DNA of 14,005 nucleotides. Origin: CAYVFC01 sp964450715 (GTDB taxonomy: Bacteria > Myxococcota_A > Polyangia > Polyangiales > JAFGIB01). This document shows, piece by piece, positions 13,969 to 14,005 of this stretch; position 1 is the first letter of the stretch; each line of letters begins with the position of its first letter. The notes under the pieces are model-generated. The model did no database searches. It saw only the letters and a program-made list of their open reading frames with translations, and had not been told where the DNA came from. Location of the stretch: NCBI GenBank assembly GCA_964450715.1, contig CAYVFC010000184.1, forward strand, positions 1-14,005. Reading direction: 5' to 3'. Made by a program: the position numbers and the translations under genes.

Positions 13969-14005
13969 TTCGAGCGCGGGTTGCGGCCCGCCAGTGCGAA
14001 TGACT

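Noticed and set aside
13815..14003. 62-codon plus-strand frame after the LarA-family gene
   Set aside because: It runs through the GC-rich hairpins, has no ribosome binding site and has an Arg/Ala/Gly composition typical of chance frames.

Overview
The window is GC-rich chromosomal DNA with AT-rich gaps between transcription units. It probably comes from a Myxococcota (former Deltaproteobacteria) lineage. The evidence is indirect: lipoproteins with Asp/Gly-rich tethers after the lipobox cysteine, MopE-like 'DEDGDGYG' metal-binding motifs, runs of CVEC-type cysteine units, multidomain VWA proteins, and a ribbon-helix-helix protein with a C-terminal cysteine motif of a kind common in that group. 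No rRNA, tRNA, CRISPR array or transposase gene was seen.

Layout. (1) 1-267 has no convincing gene. It holds a 23-bp-period direct repeat at the left edge, possibly the end of an insertion sequence, and a G-rich 21-bp tandem repeat. (2) 268-1485, minus strand, is a two-gene unit. A ribbon-helix-helix/cysteine-motif protein comes first, followed by a charged, repeat-bearing protein of unknown function. A duplicated TTGTGATACA site upstream suggests autoregulation. (3) 1706-1990, plus strand, is a small Gly/Asp/Glu-rich lipoprotein that ends in a strong hairpin terminator (2090-2143). (4) 2312-10709, minus strand, is a surface-protein locus. It holds a 2115-residue lipoprotein, a cysteine-rich secreted protein starting 1 nt after its stop, and, behind its own promoter, a small lipoprotein that duplicates the N-terminal module of the giant. 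(5) 10710-11046 is an AT-rich divergent promoter region. (6) 11047-13805, plus strand, is a translationally coupled pair: a RACo-type [2Fe-2S]/ASKHA reductive activator and a LarA-family (nickel-pincer racemase/epimerase-like) protein. Three GC-rich hairpins follow.

The most notable object is the giant lipoprotein. Its VWA domain resembles the beta-I domain of integrin beta subunits: it has DxSGT, an NxDxPEG segment and TDAxxH, matching the MIDAS and SyMBS metal sites. The domain appears to be split by about 1240 residues of other adhesive modules: six PPC-like repeats, a LamG-like domain, and a second repeat array that itself hosts a C-type lectin domain. The neighbouring secreted proteins are probably surface partners. 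The right-hand operon suggests low-potential redox and 2-hydroxy-acid chemistry, but no corrinoid methyltransferase for the activator is present in the window.

All homology statements are by eye from motifs; no searches were run.
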